A stretch of 64,000 bases of DNA from Microbulbifer hainanensis (GCF_014904735.1 NZ_JACZCR010000024.1:1-64000); one strand, 5' to 3'; positions 8,340 to 16,744 are shown, numbered from the stretch's first letter. The notes: a model not told the origin generated them from the letters alone. Made by a program: numbers and translations.

Positions 8340-9227
8340 TTACAGCTGAAACCTGCCGGAAAAATACTCCAGAAATGCCGCGATGCGCGGTGACAGCGCG
8401 CCGGCACGGTAATAGACCGCCTGCACTGGCTCCCGCGGGTTGGGGCTTTGAAGGTAGCGGCTGAGCAGCGTCACCAGTCGCCCCGTTTCAATATCTTCCC
8501 GCACCATAAAATTCGACAGCAGCGCGATGCCCTGGCCGGCGAGGCACAGCTGACGGACGGCCTCGCCGCTGCTGGAGGCGAGCTGCGGGCGCACCGGCAG
8601 AGGCGGATCGAATGGCAGCAGGTTCAGGTGCGGCGCGTCGGCAAAGCCGATCAATGTGTGCTGCGCCAGGTCCTCGATCTCGTTGGGTGTGCCGGCGCGG
8701 GCAAGGTAGTCCGGACTGGCGACCAGGTGCAGTGGACTGCGGCCGAGCAGGCGGGCGTGCAGGTTGGAATCCTCCAGTGCGCCGATGCGGATGGCGATAT
8801 CGGTGCGCCTTTCCAGCAGGTCGACGATGCGTTCGTTGGCGATCAGCTCCAACTGGATGCCCGGATAGGCCTGGCGGAAGCCCGGTACCAGTGGCACCAG
8901 CTGGTGCAAAAGAAAGGGGGTGGCGGCATCCACGCGCAGGCGACCGCTGGGCTGGCCGCTCTGGCTGCGCAGCTGTTCTTCGGCGGCTTGTAGCTGGCGC
9001 AGGCCGTCGCGCACCGTCGCCACAAATTGCCGGCCCTCCTCGGTCAGTTCCACCCGCCGGGTGGTGCGGTTCAGCAGGGTGGTGCCCAGCTCCTTCTCCA
9101 GACGACTGACCGCGCGGGACACCCGCGCCACCTGGAGATCCAGCAGTTGCGCGGCAGCGGAGAAGCCGCCGCTGTCGATCACGGCGAGCAGGATCTGCAG
9201 GTCTTCGGTACGGGAGACTATTGTCAT
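8340..9227 (-). CDS. LysR-family transcriptional regulator
   Basis: A 295-residue LysR-type regulator. The N-terminal winged helix-turn-helix covers residues about 3-62 (LQILLAVIDSGGFSAAAQLL, then RVSRAVSRLEKELGTTLLNR). The effector-binding domain follows from about residue 90, with LRVDAATPFLLHQLVPLVPG at its start. The ATG at 9227 is chosen because LysR proteins normally begin a few residues before the first helix; an upstream extension to 9404 has no family similarity. It is divergent from an MFS exporter at 9319, the classic arrangement in which the LysR protein controls the transporter and itself from the shared intergenic region. The effector is unknown. Confidence 0.9.
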   Translation of the reverse strand: MTIVSRTEDLQILLAVIDSGGFSAAAQLLDLQVARVSRAVSRLEKELGTTLLNRTTRRVELTEEGRQFVATVRDGLRQLQAAEEQLRSQSGQPSGRLRVDAATPFLLHQLVPLVPGFRQAYPGIQLELIANERIVDLLERRTDIAIRIGALEDSNLHARLLGRSPLHLVASPDYLARAGTPNEIEDLAQHTLIGFADAPHLNLLPFDPPLPVRPQLASSSGEAVRQLCLAGQGIALLSNFMVREDIETGRLVTLLSRYLQSPNPREPVQAVYYRAGALSPRIAAFLEYFSGRFQL

Positions 9228-9318
9228 AACTGTAAAAATGTTTTGTCTTTGATGCTGTTTTTGTAAAAAGTAGCCGCCGCCATACTCCGCCGCAACCAAT
9301 ATTGCTGTGGAGTTTGTT
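9228..9318. promoter_or_regulatory. Shared LysR/MFS divergent promoter region
   Basis: The 91-base divergent spacer contains two copies of TGTAAAAA, at 9231-9238 and 9262-9269, 31 bp apart (three helical turns). This spacing suits a regulator tetramer. The stretch is AT-rich compared with both genes. Confidence 0.45.
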
Positions 9319-10506
9319 ATGCCTATTGCCATCTTGGCGCTGGCGCTCAGCGCCTTCGCGATCGGTACCACCGAGTTCGTGATAGTCGGGCTGGTGCCCA
9401 CCATTGCCCAGGACCTGGGCGTTTCCCTGCCATCTGCGGGCCTGCTGGTCAGCCTCTATGCGCTCGGCGTGGCCGTGGGCGCGCCGGTGCTGACGGCGCT
9501 CACCGGGCGCTGGAACCGCAAGGCGGTTCTGCTCAGCGTGATGGCGCTGTTCACCCTGGGCAATCTGCTCGCCTGGGTGGCGCCCGGCTACAGCTCCCTG
9601 GTGGTGGCGCGGCTGCTTACCGGTCTGGCCCACGGCGTCTTCTTCGCGATCGGCTCCACCATTGCCACCAGCCTGGTGAGCAAAGACAAGGAGGCGGGGG
9701 CCATCGCGCTGATGTTTACCGGCCTGACCGTCGCGCTGGTCACCGGGGTGCCACTGGGTACCTGGATCGGCCAGCACTTCGGCTGGCGCGCCACTTTCCT
9801 GGCGGTTGCCGCGCTCGGTCTGCTCGCGCTGATCGGCAGTGCACTGTTGGTGCCCGCCAACCTGAAGCAGTCCGCCCCGGCCACCCTGCGCCAGCAGCTC
9901 GCGGTGCTGACACAGCCGCGCCTGCTGCTGGTGTACGCGATGACGGCGGTGGGCTACGGCGGTACCTTCGTTGCCTTTACCTACCTGGCGCCGATCCTGC
10001 AGCAGGTAAGTGGCTTTGCGCCCGGCGCAGTGGGGCTGATCATGCTGGTATACGGCGTGTCGGTGGCGGTGGGTAATATCTGGGGCGGGCGCCTGGCGGA
10101 TCGCCACGGGCCGGTCAAAGCGCTGAACCGTATCTTCACCGCCCTGGCGGTGGTGCTGGCAGTGTTCACATTCACCGCCGGCAATCCGGTAACCGCGGTA
10201 CTGACCGTGCTGGTGTGGGGTGCTTTCGCCTTTGGCAATGTGCCGGGCCTGCAGGTGTACGTGGTGCAGCTTGCAGAAAAATATGCCCCCCAGGCCGTGG
10301 ATGTGGCCTCCGGGCTCAATATCGCCGCGTTTAATGTGGGCATTGCGATTGGTTCGGTACTTGGCGGTGCTGTGATCGAACACATGTCTCTGATCGACAC
10401 GCCCTGGATCGGTGCGTTGATCGTCGTCCTGGCCCTTGCCCTGACGCGCCTGTCCGGCCGGCTCGACCGCCGCACCGCTACTGCGACAGAGGCCGAGTAC
10501 GTTTAA
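9319..10506 (+). CDS. MFS drug/sugar efflux transporter (DHA1, AraJ-like)
   Basis: A 395-residue inner-membrane exporter with twelve hydrophobic segments. It begins MPIAILALALSAFAIGTTEF, the conserved N-terminus of the DHA1 AraJ/YdhP group. The motif-A loop is diverged: the segment after TM2 reads LTALTGRWNRKAVLL. Motif C in TM5 reads TVALVTGVPLGTWIG. The second half carries a matching GGRLADRHGPVKALN loop. The ATG at 9319 is used because GGAG lies 6 bases upstream; a GTG at 9307 overlaps that ribosome binding site. It pairs with the divergent LysR gene. The exported compound is unknown; family members move drugs or sugars out by proton antiport. Confidence 0.88.
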   Translation: MPIAILALALSAFAIGTTEFVIVGLVPTIAQDLGVSLPSAGLLVSLYALGVAVGAPVLTALTGRWNRKAVLLSVMALFTLGNLLAWVAPGYSSLVVARLLTGLAHGVFFAIGSTIATSLVSKDKEAGAIALMFTGLTVALVTGVPLGTWIGQHFGWRATFLAVAALGLLALIGSALLVPANLKQSAPATLRQQLAVLTQPRLLLVYAMTAVGYGGTFVAFTYLAPILQQVSGFAPGAVGLIMLVYGVSVAVGNIWGGRLADRHGPVKALNRIFTALAVVLAVFTFTAGNPVTAVLTVLVWGAFAFGNVPGLQVYVVQLAEKYAPQAVDVASGLNIAAFNVGIAIGSVLGGAVIEHMSLIDTPWIGALIVVLALALTRLSGRLDRRTATATEAEYV

Positions 10507-10644
10507 CGCGTCGTTCAGCTCCAGCAACGGCGAGCGACAACCGGTATCCATTGCGGATATTCAGGTGGTTACCTCGCTGCAAGTGGGCAGGGTGGTGGTG
10601 CCGTCCAGCCGGGCAGTGCCTCACCTTGGGTAAAACATGCGCAG

Positions 10645-11325
10645 TCAGAGTGTTTTCAGGTAGCCGCTTCCGCCGAGTTGGCGAGCCTGCCGGTTGATGG
10701 TTATCGCGCGGCTGCGCACGTAGCGCGAGGGCCTGCCAGCAGACATGCGCTTCGGGTTGGGCAGCACCGCGGCCATAAGCCCAGCCTGCCAGCGGCTGAG
10801 GTACCGGGCGGACGTGCCGTAAAAGTTCATGGCGGCAGCCTGGGCACCGTAAATCCCGTTGCCGAACTCGGCAATATTCAGATAGACCTCCAGAATCCGC
10901 TCCTTGGGCCACAGCAGTTCCATCAGCAACGTGAACCAGGCCTCCAGCCCCTTGCGCACATAGCTGCGCCCATTCCACAGAAACAGGTTCTTGGCCGTCT
11001 GCTGGGTGATGGTGCTGGCACCGCGGGTGCGCTTGCGGCTTTCGTTGAGGGCTTTCTGCAGGGAGGCGAAGTCGAAGCCGAAATGGCTCGGGAATTTCTG
11101 GTCTTCCGCGGCAATCACGGCCATCTGCAGGTGGGGGGAAATCTGCTCCAGCGGTCGCCACTGCTGATGTGCCTTGCGGCCGCTGTGCAATTGCCAGGCC
11201 TGGATGACGGCGGAGGAGGGCGGGTCAATCCAGCGCAGGGCCAGGACCAACAGGGCGGTTGCCAGCGCGAAAGAGGTGCCTAGCCAGAGAGTGTATTTAC
11301 AGGTTTGTTTTAGGAGTCGGGGCAT
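10645..11325 (-). CDS. mtgA: Monofunctional peptidoglycan glycosyltransferase
   Basis: A 226-residue GT51 enzyme that polymerises lipid II into glycan strands, without a transpeptidase domain. One N-terminal membrane anchor spans about residues 12-32. The catalytic motif EDQKFPSHFGFD is near residue 73, holding the essential glutamate, and GASTITQQTAKNLFL is near residue 101. KERILEVYLNIAEFGNGIYG is the third conserved block. The length is normal for MtgA. No partner genes adjoin it. A decayed copy of its last 26 codons lies at 8231-8308. The upstream ribosome binding site is weak. Confidence 0.93.
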   Translation of the reverse strand: MPRLLKQTCKYTLWLGTSFALATALLVLALRWIDPPSSAVIQAWQLHSGRKAHQQWRPLEQISPHLQMAVIAAEDQKFPSHFGFDFASLQKALNESRKRTRGASTITQQTAKNLFLWNGRSYVRKGLEAWFTLLMELLWPKERILEVYLNIAEFGNGIYGAQAAAMNFYGTSARYLSRWQAGLMAAVLPNPKRMSAGRPSRYVRSRAITINRQARQLGGSGYLKTL

Positions 11326-11456
11326 TACGAGTGATTGCTGGCTGGATTCATCAACACATTATGATGGTTGTTGGGGCCCGTGGTTCCAGTGAGGTTGGTT
11401 ATCGGCTTGAGTAGGAGTTTTGCATGGGTGTTGAAGAGGCCCGTTTTGCAAGCCTT

Positions 11457-11512
11457 CGCCCCAGAGGATTAGCGCCCTGCGGTCGCTGGTCTCCGGCTCG
11501 AACGGTTCGCGC
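11457..11512 (+). repeat. tRNA-like dispersed repeat, copy A
   Basis: This stretch begins with CGCCCCAGAGGATT, the same 14 bases as the 3' end (plus-strand view) of tRNA-Arg at 16791-16804. It continues AGCGCCCTGCGGTCGCTGGTCTCCGG in pieces shared with 16651-16705 (AGAGGATTAGC, CGCTGGTCTCCGGC, CCGGCTCGAACGG). It sits in a 283-base spacer (11326-11608) that has no gene otherwise. Confidence 0.5.
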
Positions 11513-11608
11513 CTACTGTAAGACCCCGAGCGCCCCGGCGGCTAAATTGAGAATGGCCACTGGCGCCGGCATACTTCGGGCGAAACAACTGTGTAGCGGG
11601 AATCCCCT

Positions 11609-12043
11609 ATGGCCCTGACCCCTTTCCACCTCGCGATCCAGGTCCGCGATATCGACGAGGCGCGCGATTTCTATGGCAGCAAGATGGGCCTCGCTGAGGG
11701 CCGCAGCGCCGAGTACTGGGTAGACTGGGACTTTTTCGGCCACCAGGTCGTTACCCATCTGAACCCGGCCATCGGCAGGGACGGCAAGGTGGCGGCCATC
11801 GCCAATCACGTCGACGGCCACGGCGTGCCGGTGCCGCATTTCGGCGTGGTGCTGGAGTTTGAGCAGTGGCAGGCCTTTGCCGAGCGGGCAAGAAGCTTCG
11901 TCGACGAGTTCGTCATCGAGCCCTATATCCGCTTCGCCGGCCAGCCCGGCGAGCAGGGCACCATGTTTTTCCTGGATCCGAGCGGCAACGCGCTGGAGTT
12001 CAAGGGTTTTCGCGATATCCACAGCGAGCTGTTTGCAAAATAG
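11609..12043 (+). CDS. VOC (glyoxalase/dioxygenase-fold) family protein
   Basis: A 144-residue single-domain vicinal-oxygen-chelate protein. Two beta-alpha-beta-beta-beta modules are visible. The first starts FHLAIQVRDIDEARDFYGSK with a candidate metal-binding histidine at residue 7. The second starts PVPHFGVVLEF and ends MFFLDPSGNALEFKGF, where the glutamate is the usual last metal ligand. Family members include glyoxalase I, fosfomycin-resistance enzymes and extradiol dioxygenases. The sequence does not show which reaction applies. The gene is alone on its strand, with a tail-to-tail XRE regulator gene downstream. Confidence 0.8.
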   Translation: MALTPFHLAIQVRDIDEARDFYGSKMGLAEGRSAEYWVDWDFFGHQVVTHLNPAIGRDGKVAAIANHVDGHGVPVPHFGVVLEFEQWQAFAERARSFVDEFVIEPYIRFAGQPGEQGTMFFLDPSGNALEFKGFRDIHSELFAK

Positions 12044-12102
12044 CGGCGTCCACACCGGGTGTCGGCAGGGCCTAAAAGGCGCGCGGCGGGGATGCCGGCA
12101 GT

Positions 12103-12936
12103 TCAGTAGTAGAGGAGGGGGTGGGACAGATCGCCGTCGAGCGCTTCGGAAAGATCGAGCTCATCGGTCTCGGGATAGAGCGTATTGATCACCAGGCGCG
12201 GCTCCGACGCAAAGGAGGCGGGGCCCATGGCGCCCACCGTCAGGTTGACACTGAAAAAGCGCATCAGCCTGCCCCGGTATTCCTGTTCCACCCGAAAACT
12301 GGCCATCGGCTCGAGCCTTGAGGCGATCTGGGCCCAGTCTTTCGGTACGCTCGGATGCGCGGCCAGCTCGCGTACCATTTCGTGGTAAATCGGGTCGTTG
12401 GTCAGCAGCGCCTCCTGCTGGGTATACATCAGGATCATCGCCAGCGTGTGCTGCCACGAATCCAGCGCGACGCCTTCGGGTGGGCGGCGAAAGACAAATT
12501 GGTAATGGTTTTTGACTTCCGCCAGCTCTTCAGCGCTGACCGACTCGCGGTAAAAGGCGACCCAGCTGCGATTCACCATCAGCAGGCGACAGTAGCGGTC
12601 TGTCAGCACCGCCGGGTAGGGATCCATCGCGCGCAGCGATAGCAGGGTGGCCTTGCGCAGCCACTTGAATTCCGGTGCCTGGAAGTCGACTTCGCCGCTC
12701 TCGGCCAGGTAGCCGGCGGCGAGGCGCAGGTAGCTGCTGTCGCGCTCACCCAGATCCAGTGCACGGCTGATAGCGCCCACCAGCGCCTCGCTGGGCCGGG
12801 CCTTGCCGTTTTCAAGACAGCTGATATGACGGGTGGAGGACTCCAGGCTGAGTGCCAGCGTTTCCTGGCTGACGCCGCGCACCCGCCGCCAGAAGCGCAA
12901 CAGGTGGCCGAACGCATTGTAGGCTGTCTCACTCAT
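12103..12936 (-). CDS. XRE regulator with MmyB-like ligand-binding domain
   Basis: A 277-residue regulator. An N-terminal HTH_3 domain covers residues about 8-65 (LLRFWRRVRGVSQETLALSL, then STRHISCLENGKARPSEALV). It is followed by a PAS-like ligand pocket of the MmyB type (PAVLTDRYCRLLMVNRSWVAF). In actinobacterial relatives this domain binds fatty acids or acyl ligands. That fits its divergent neighbour, an acyl-CoA dehydrogenase operon, and suggests that it regulates the operon in response to an acyl ligand; this is inference. A perfect palindrome lies between the two genes. A paralogue is at 33113-33997. Confidence 0.85.
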   Translation of the reverse strand: MSETAYNAFGHLLRFWRRVRGVSQETLALSLESSTRHISCLENGKARPSEALVGAISRALDLGERDSSYLRLAAGYLAESGEVDFQAPEFKWLRKATLLSLRAMDPYPAVLTDRYCRLLMVNRSWVAFYRESVSAEELAEVKNHYQFVFRRPPEGVALDSWQHTLAMILMYTQQEALLTNDPIYHEMVRELAAHPSVPKDWAQIASRLEPMASFRVEQEYRGRLMRFFSVNLTVGAMGPASFASEPRLVINTLYPETDELDLSEALDGDLSHPLLYY

Positions 12937-12988
12937 TTCCCTGCCTCAAACGGCCAGCCGGATTTGCCGTGCCGGTACCTGCCGAACT

Positions 12989-13003
12989 TGACCTGAGAGG
13001 TCA
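12989..13003. promoter_or_regulatory. Palindrome TGACCT-GAG-AGGTCA, candidate operator
   Basis: A perfect 6-3-6 inverted repeat lies in the divergent spacer between the XRE/MmyB regulator and the acyl-CoA dehydrogenase gene. It overlaps TTGACC (12988-12993), a good -35 element for the rightward operon, although the matching -10 (TCTAGC at 13012) is weak. Confidence 0.5.
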
Positions 13004-13090
13004 TGGCCGAGTCTAGCAACTCCCCACACAATACCCAACCGGCCCTCAAGCGGCCCATTCCACCAGTTAGTAACAGGAATAAGGTGACCC

Positions 13091-14893
13091 ATGGCAGCAC
13101 AAGCGCTCAGCGAACGCGACCTGGCTTTCATGCTCTACGAGCTGTTCGATGCAGAATCCCTCACCAAGCGCCCGCGCTACGCCGACCACAGCCGCGAAAC
13201 CTTCGATGCGGCCATCGAAACCGGCAAGACGGTAGCACTGAAACATTTCCTGCCCATCCGGCAGCAAGTGGACATCAACGAACCCACTTTTGACGGCGAG
13301 CGCGTGCACCTGCTGCCGGAAATCAAGCCGGCACTGGACGCGGTCATCGAGGCCGGACTCGCCGCGCCGGCAACCGATTTTGAAGACGGCGGCATGCAGC
13401 TGCCGCTGATCGTCACCAATGCCGTTCAGGCACATCTGTGGGCGGCGGCCAGCACCACGTTCGGCTACATTTCCCTGACCAACGCCAATGCCAACCTGAT
13501 CGAGGCCCACGGCTCACCGGAGCAGGTGGAGAAGTGGGTCAAGCCCATGCGCGAGGGCCGCTTCATGGGCACCATGGCGATGACCGAACCCGGTGCGGGC
13601 TCCGGGCTCGCCGACCTCACCACTACCGCTACCCGCGAGTCCGACGGCAGCTACCGCATCACCGGCAACAAGATCTTCATCTCCGGCGGTGACCACGAGC
13701 TCAGCGACAACATCGTGCACCTGGTGCTCGCCCGCGTGAAGGATGCGCCCAAGGGCGTGAAGGGCATCTCGCTGTTTATCGTGCCCAAGTTCCTGGTCAA
13801 CGAAGACGGCAGTAACGGCGAGCGCAACGATGTGGCCCTGGCCGGGCTATTCCACAAGATGGGCGGGCGCGGACAAACCTCCACCGCTCTCAGCTTCGGC
13901 GAGAAAGACGGTGCCGTGGGCTACCTGGTGGGCGAGGAAAACCGCGGCCTGATGTACATGTTCCACATGATGAACGAGGCGCGCATCATGGTCGGCACCG
14001 GCGCGGCGCTGACCGCCCTGACCGGTTACCAGTATTCCCTCGACTACGCCCGCGAGCGCCCCCAGGGCCGCTTGCTCGCCAACAAGGATCCGGAGTCTTC
14101 ACCGATCAATATCATCGAGCACCCGGACGTGCGCCGCATGTTGCTGACCCAGAAAGCCTATGCCGAGGGCGCCTACGCGCTGTGCCTGTACGGCAGCCAG
14201 CTGGCCGATGACGAGAAGACCGCCGAGACCGAGGAAGAGCGGGCCCACGCGCACACGCTGCTCGATTTCCTCACCCCGATCATCAAGAGCTGGCCGTCGG
14301 AATACGGCCCGCAGGCCAACAGCTTGGCCATCCAGGTCATGGGTGGGCACGGCTATATCAACGAGCACCCGGTGGAGATGTTCTACCGCGACAACCGCCT
14401 GAACCCGATTCACGAGGGCACCACCGGCATCCAGTCCCTGGACCTGCTCGGGCGCAAGGTGCCGATGAACAAGTTTGCCGGCTACCGCGCGGTGCTCGCG
14501 GAAATGCAGCAGACCATCGAGCAGGCGCGTGACAGCGAACTGAGCTTGTTTGCGGCTGACCTGCAGGCCGCGCTGGAGGAGCTGCAGCAGACCACCAGTG
14601 CCGTCCTCGGAGCCACCGCTGAGAAAAATACCGATCTGGTGTTCTCGAACTCGGTCAGCTACCTGGAAATGTTCGGCCATGTCGTCATCGCCTGGATCTG
14701 GCTGCGCCAGGGCCTCGCCGCCGATGCCGGCCTGCAGCGCAACCCGCATGCGGAAGACGAGCACTTCTACCGCGGCAAGCTGCAGGCGATGCAGTACTTC
14801 TTCCGCTCGGAGCTGCCGAAAATCTACCACTGGTCAAAACTGGTCAGGGAAATCGACAGCACCAGCTTCGACATGCAGCCGGAGTGGTTCTGA
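13091..14893 (+). CDS. Acyl-CoA dehydrogenase with C-terminal extension
   Basis: A 600-residue FAD enzyme that introduces the alpha-beta double bond into acyl-CoA. The N-terminal helical domain, a middle domain with the FAD motif MAMTEPGAGSGLADL (about 157-171), and a C-terminal helical domain are visible. E442 in IHEGTTGIQSLDLLGRK corresponds to the catalytic base of the family. About 120 further residues after this point form the extra C-terminal domain of the 600-residue class, also found in DmdC-like enzymes. It starts at an ATG with AAGGTG 4 bases upstream. It is the first gene of a run with a MaoC hydratase and an SDR, which together would perform three successive oxidation steps. Confidence 0.9.
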   Translation: MAAQALSERDLAFMLYELFDAESLTKRPRYADHSRETFDAAIETGKTVALKHFLPIRQQVDINEPTFDGERVHLLPEIKPALDAVIEAGLAAPATDFEDGGMQLPLIVTNAVQAHLWAAASTTFGYISLTNANANLIEAHGSPEQVEKWVKPMREGRFMGTMAMTEPGAGSGLADLTTTATRESDGSYRITGNKIFISGGDHELSDNIVHLVLARVKDAPKGVKGISLFIVPKFLVNEDGSNGERNDVALAGLFHKMGGRGQTSTALSFGEKDGAVGYLVGEENRGLMYMFHMMNEARIMVGTGAALTALTGYQYSLDYARERPQGRLLANKDPESSPINIIEHPDVRRMLLTQKAYAEGAYALCLYGSQLADDEKTAETEEERAHAHTLLDFLTPIIKSWPSEYGPQANSLAIQVMGGHGYINEHPVEMFYRDNRLNPIHEGTTGIQSLDLLGRKVPMNKFAGYRAVLAEMQQTIEQARDSELSLFAADLQAALEELQQTTSAVLGATAEKNTDLVFSNSVSYLEMFGHVVIAWIWLRQGLAADAGLQRNPHAEDEHFYRGKLQAMQYFFRSELPKIYHWSKLVREIDSTSFDMQPEWF

Positions 14894-14962
14894 TCCGGCA
14901 CCGGGATGACGAGGCGCAGTGCGCCCTCTGCATAACAGCACATGAGAACGACAGGAGAGACG

Positions 14963-15421
14963 ATGAAGACGGTCAGTAAGCAAGAACTGCTGGAAAGCGT
15001 TGGCAAAACCCTGCAAACCACCGAGTGGTTCACCGTCAACCAGGAACAGATCGACCTGTTCGCCGAGGTTACCCACGACCACCAGTTCATTCACGTCGAT
15101 CCGGAGCGCGCCGCGCAGACACCGTTCGGCTCGACCATTGCGCACGGTTACCTGACCCTGTCGCTGCTGTCGCATTTCGCCGAGGCCTTCAGCCTGCTGG
15201 TGGAAGATATGCAGATGGCCGTCAATTACGGTTTTGACAAGGTGCGCTTTATCGCCCCGGTAAAGGTCGACAGCCGCATCCGCGCACACGCGCGGCTGCT
15301 CGATGTCACCGAGAAAAAACCCGGCCAGTTTATGTTGAAAACTGAAGTCACCGTCGAGATCGAGGGCGCGGCAAAGCCCGCGCTGCTGGCCGAGTGGCTC
15401 ACCATGCAGGTGGCCGGCTGA
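14963..15421 (+). CDS. MaoC-family (R)-specific enoyl-CoA hydratase
   Basis: A 152-residue hot-dog-fold hydratase. The hydratase-2 signature is intact: FAEVTHDHQFIHVDPERA (about residues 34-51), with the catalytic aspartate and histidine, followed by FGSTIAHGYLTLSLL. It would add water to trans-2-enoyl-CoA to give (R)-3-hydroxyacyl-CoA. The ATG at 14963 is preferred over 14942 because AGGAGA stands 4 bases before it. It lies 69 bases after the acyl-CoA dehydrogenase and 58 bases before an MFE-2-type dehydrogenase, whose family uses the (R)-hydroxyacyl product. Confidence 0.88.
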   Translation: MKTVSKQELLESVGKTLQTTEWFTVNQEQIDLFAEVTHDHQFIHVDPERAAQTPFGSTIAHGYLTLSLLSHFAEAFSLLVEDMQMAVNYGFDKVRFIAPVKVDSRIRAHARLLDVTEKKPGQFMLKTEVTVEIEGAAKPALLAEWLTMQVAG

Positions 15422-15479
15422 TTCCGACGAGCCGCCCAATGCGGCTAATTCGCAACGAAAAAAAGATGGAGAGAAGACT

Positions 15480-16394
15480 ATGAGTGTACGCTTTGACGGC
15501 CAGGTGGCCATCGTAACCGGCGCAGGCAATGGGCTCGGAAAATCTCACGCGCTGGCACTGGCCGCACGCGGTGCAAAAGTCGTGGTCAACGACCTAGGCG
15601 GCGCCCGCGACGGCAGCGGTGGCTCCTCCGAGGCCGCACAGGCGGTGGTGCGTGAAATCGTGGCCAATGGTGGCGAGGCAATTGCACACGGTGCCAACGT
15701 CGCCAAGTACGACGAAGTCCAGGACATGGTGCAGCAGGCCATGGACAAGTGGGGCCGCGTCGACATCCTGATCAATAACGCGGGCATTCTGCGCGACAAG
15801 ACCTTCGCCAAGATGGAGCTGACCGATTTCCAGCTGGTCATGGACGTGCACGTGATGGGCTCCGTGAACTGCACCAAGGCGGTGTGGGAAATCATGCGCG
15901 CGCAGAACTACGGGCGCATCGTCATGACGACTTCGTCGAGCGGTATGTACGGCAACTTCGGTCAGTCCAACTACGGCGCGGCGAAAATGGCGGTGCTGGG
16001 CTTTATGAACACCCTGGTGCTGGAAGGGGGCAAGTACGATATCCGCGTCAACGCGCTGTCACCAACCGCCGGCACCCGCATGACCGAAGACCTGATGCCA
16101 GCGGAAATACTGGAGATGCTCACCCCGGAAGCGGTGACGGCAGGCGCACTGACTCTGTGTCACAAGGATGCGCCGAACCGCTTCATCCTCTGCGCCGGTG
16201 CCGGCGGCTATGCCAGCACCCGCCTGTTTGAAACGGCCGGTGCTTTTGTTCCGGCCGACGAGCAGAGCCCGGAGGCTGTGATCGAAAATTGGGACAAAAT
16301 CTGCGACCAGAGTGCCCAGGCGGAACTCGCCTCCGGCGCCGGGCAGACCGAGAAGTTCCTCACCATGGCCATGGCCCACACACAGCCGGCCTGA
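15480..16394 (+). CDS. (3R)-hydroxyacyl-CoA dehydrogenase-type SDR
   Basis: A 304-residue short-chain dehydrogenase. The cofactor motif TGAGNGLG is at residues 14-21, NNAG at about 97-100, and the catalytic Ser-Tyr-Lys is present (TTSSSGMYG, then YGAAK). The insert NDLGGARDGSGGSSEAA after the second strand is characteristic of the peroxisomal MFE-2/HSD17B4 dehydrogenase domain, which oxidises (3R)-hydroxyacyl-CoA. Residues after about 230 form a C-terminal extension normal for that group. It follows MaoC with a GGAGAGAAG ribosome binding site and completes the operon. The natural acyl substrate is unknown. Confidence 0.88.
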   Translation: MSVRFDGQVAIVTGAGNGLGKSHALALAARGAKVVVNDLGGARDGSGGSSEAAQAVVREIVANGGEAIAHGANVAKYDEVQDMVQQAMDKWGRVDILINNAGILRDKTFAKMELTDFQLVMDVHVMGSVNCTKAVWEIMRAQNYGRIVMTTSSSGMYGNFGQSNYGAAKMAVLGFMNTLVLEGGKYDIRVNALSPTAGTRMTEDLMPAEILEMLTPEAVTAGALTLCHKDAPNRFILCAGAGGYASTRLFETAGAFVPADEQSPEAVIENWDKICDQSAQAELASGAGQTEKFLTMAMAHTQPA

Positions 16395-16427
16395 TCCAGG
16401 CCGCCGCGAACTCGTTGCGACTGATGT

Positions 16428-16458
16428 ACGCCCCGGAGCCTAATGGGCGCCGGGGTGT
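16428..16458 (+). other. Stem-loop after the acyl-CoA operon
   Basis: ACGCCCCGG (16428-16436) pairs with CCGGGGTGT (16450-16458), with one G-T pair and a 13-base loop, 33 bases after the SDR stop. There is no T-run, so it is a possible processing or weak termination hairpin only. Confidence 0.4.
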
Positions 16459-16628
16459 TAAATGCCTGGTGGTGACTGTGCGTCAGTGGCGGCGGCGTGG
16501 GTCGGCAGCCCTGTTCGAAGTCGTATAGACAGCTCAGGCGGTGTCGCGCCTTGTGCGTGTAAGTCGGCTTGAGCTGAGGCTGAAGTTTTGTGGCTGGGGC
16601 ACACCTTGTATAGGAAAGTGCATCCGTT

Positions 16629-16744
16629 GGGCCTTGATGGTGTAGTGGGTAGAGGATTAGCTTCGCCCTTCGGGCTCGCTGGTCTCCGGCGCTACGCGCC
16701 TCCGGCTCGAACGGAGGTTCGAATCTGGGCCCTGAGGCCCACCA
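16629..16744 (+). other. tRNA-like element with CCA end (copy B of repeat)
   Basis: GGGCCTT (16629-16635) pairs with GAGGCCC (16734-16740), followed by A-CCA (16741-16744), as a tRNA acceptor stem would. A GGTTCGAATC T-loop-like segment precedes the 3' strand, and a terminator follows immediately. The total of 116 bases is too long for a normal tRNA, and neither the T-stem nor an anticodon stem closes properly. The middle (16655-16712) is GC-rich palindromic sequence shared with 11463-11512. It is either a decayed or interrupted tRNA gene or a repeat that mimics one. I assign no amino acid. Confidence 0.35.

Noticed and set aside
8488-10551. 687-codon open frame on the minus strand across the LysR and MFS genes
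   Set aside because: It is antisense to the well-supported MFS gene and runs on into LysR in another frame. Its product is low-complexity and rich in R, Q, H and G, as antisense frames in GC-rich DNA are.
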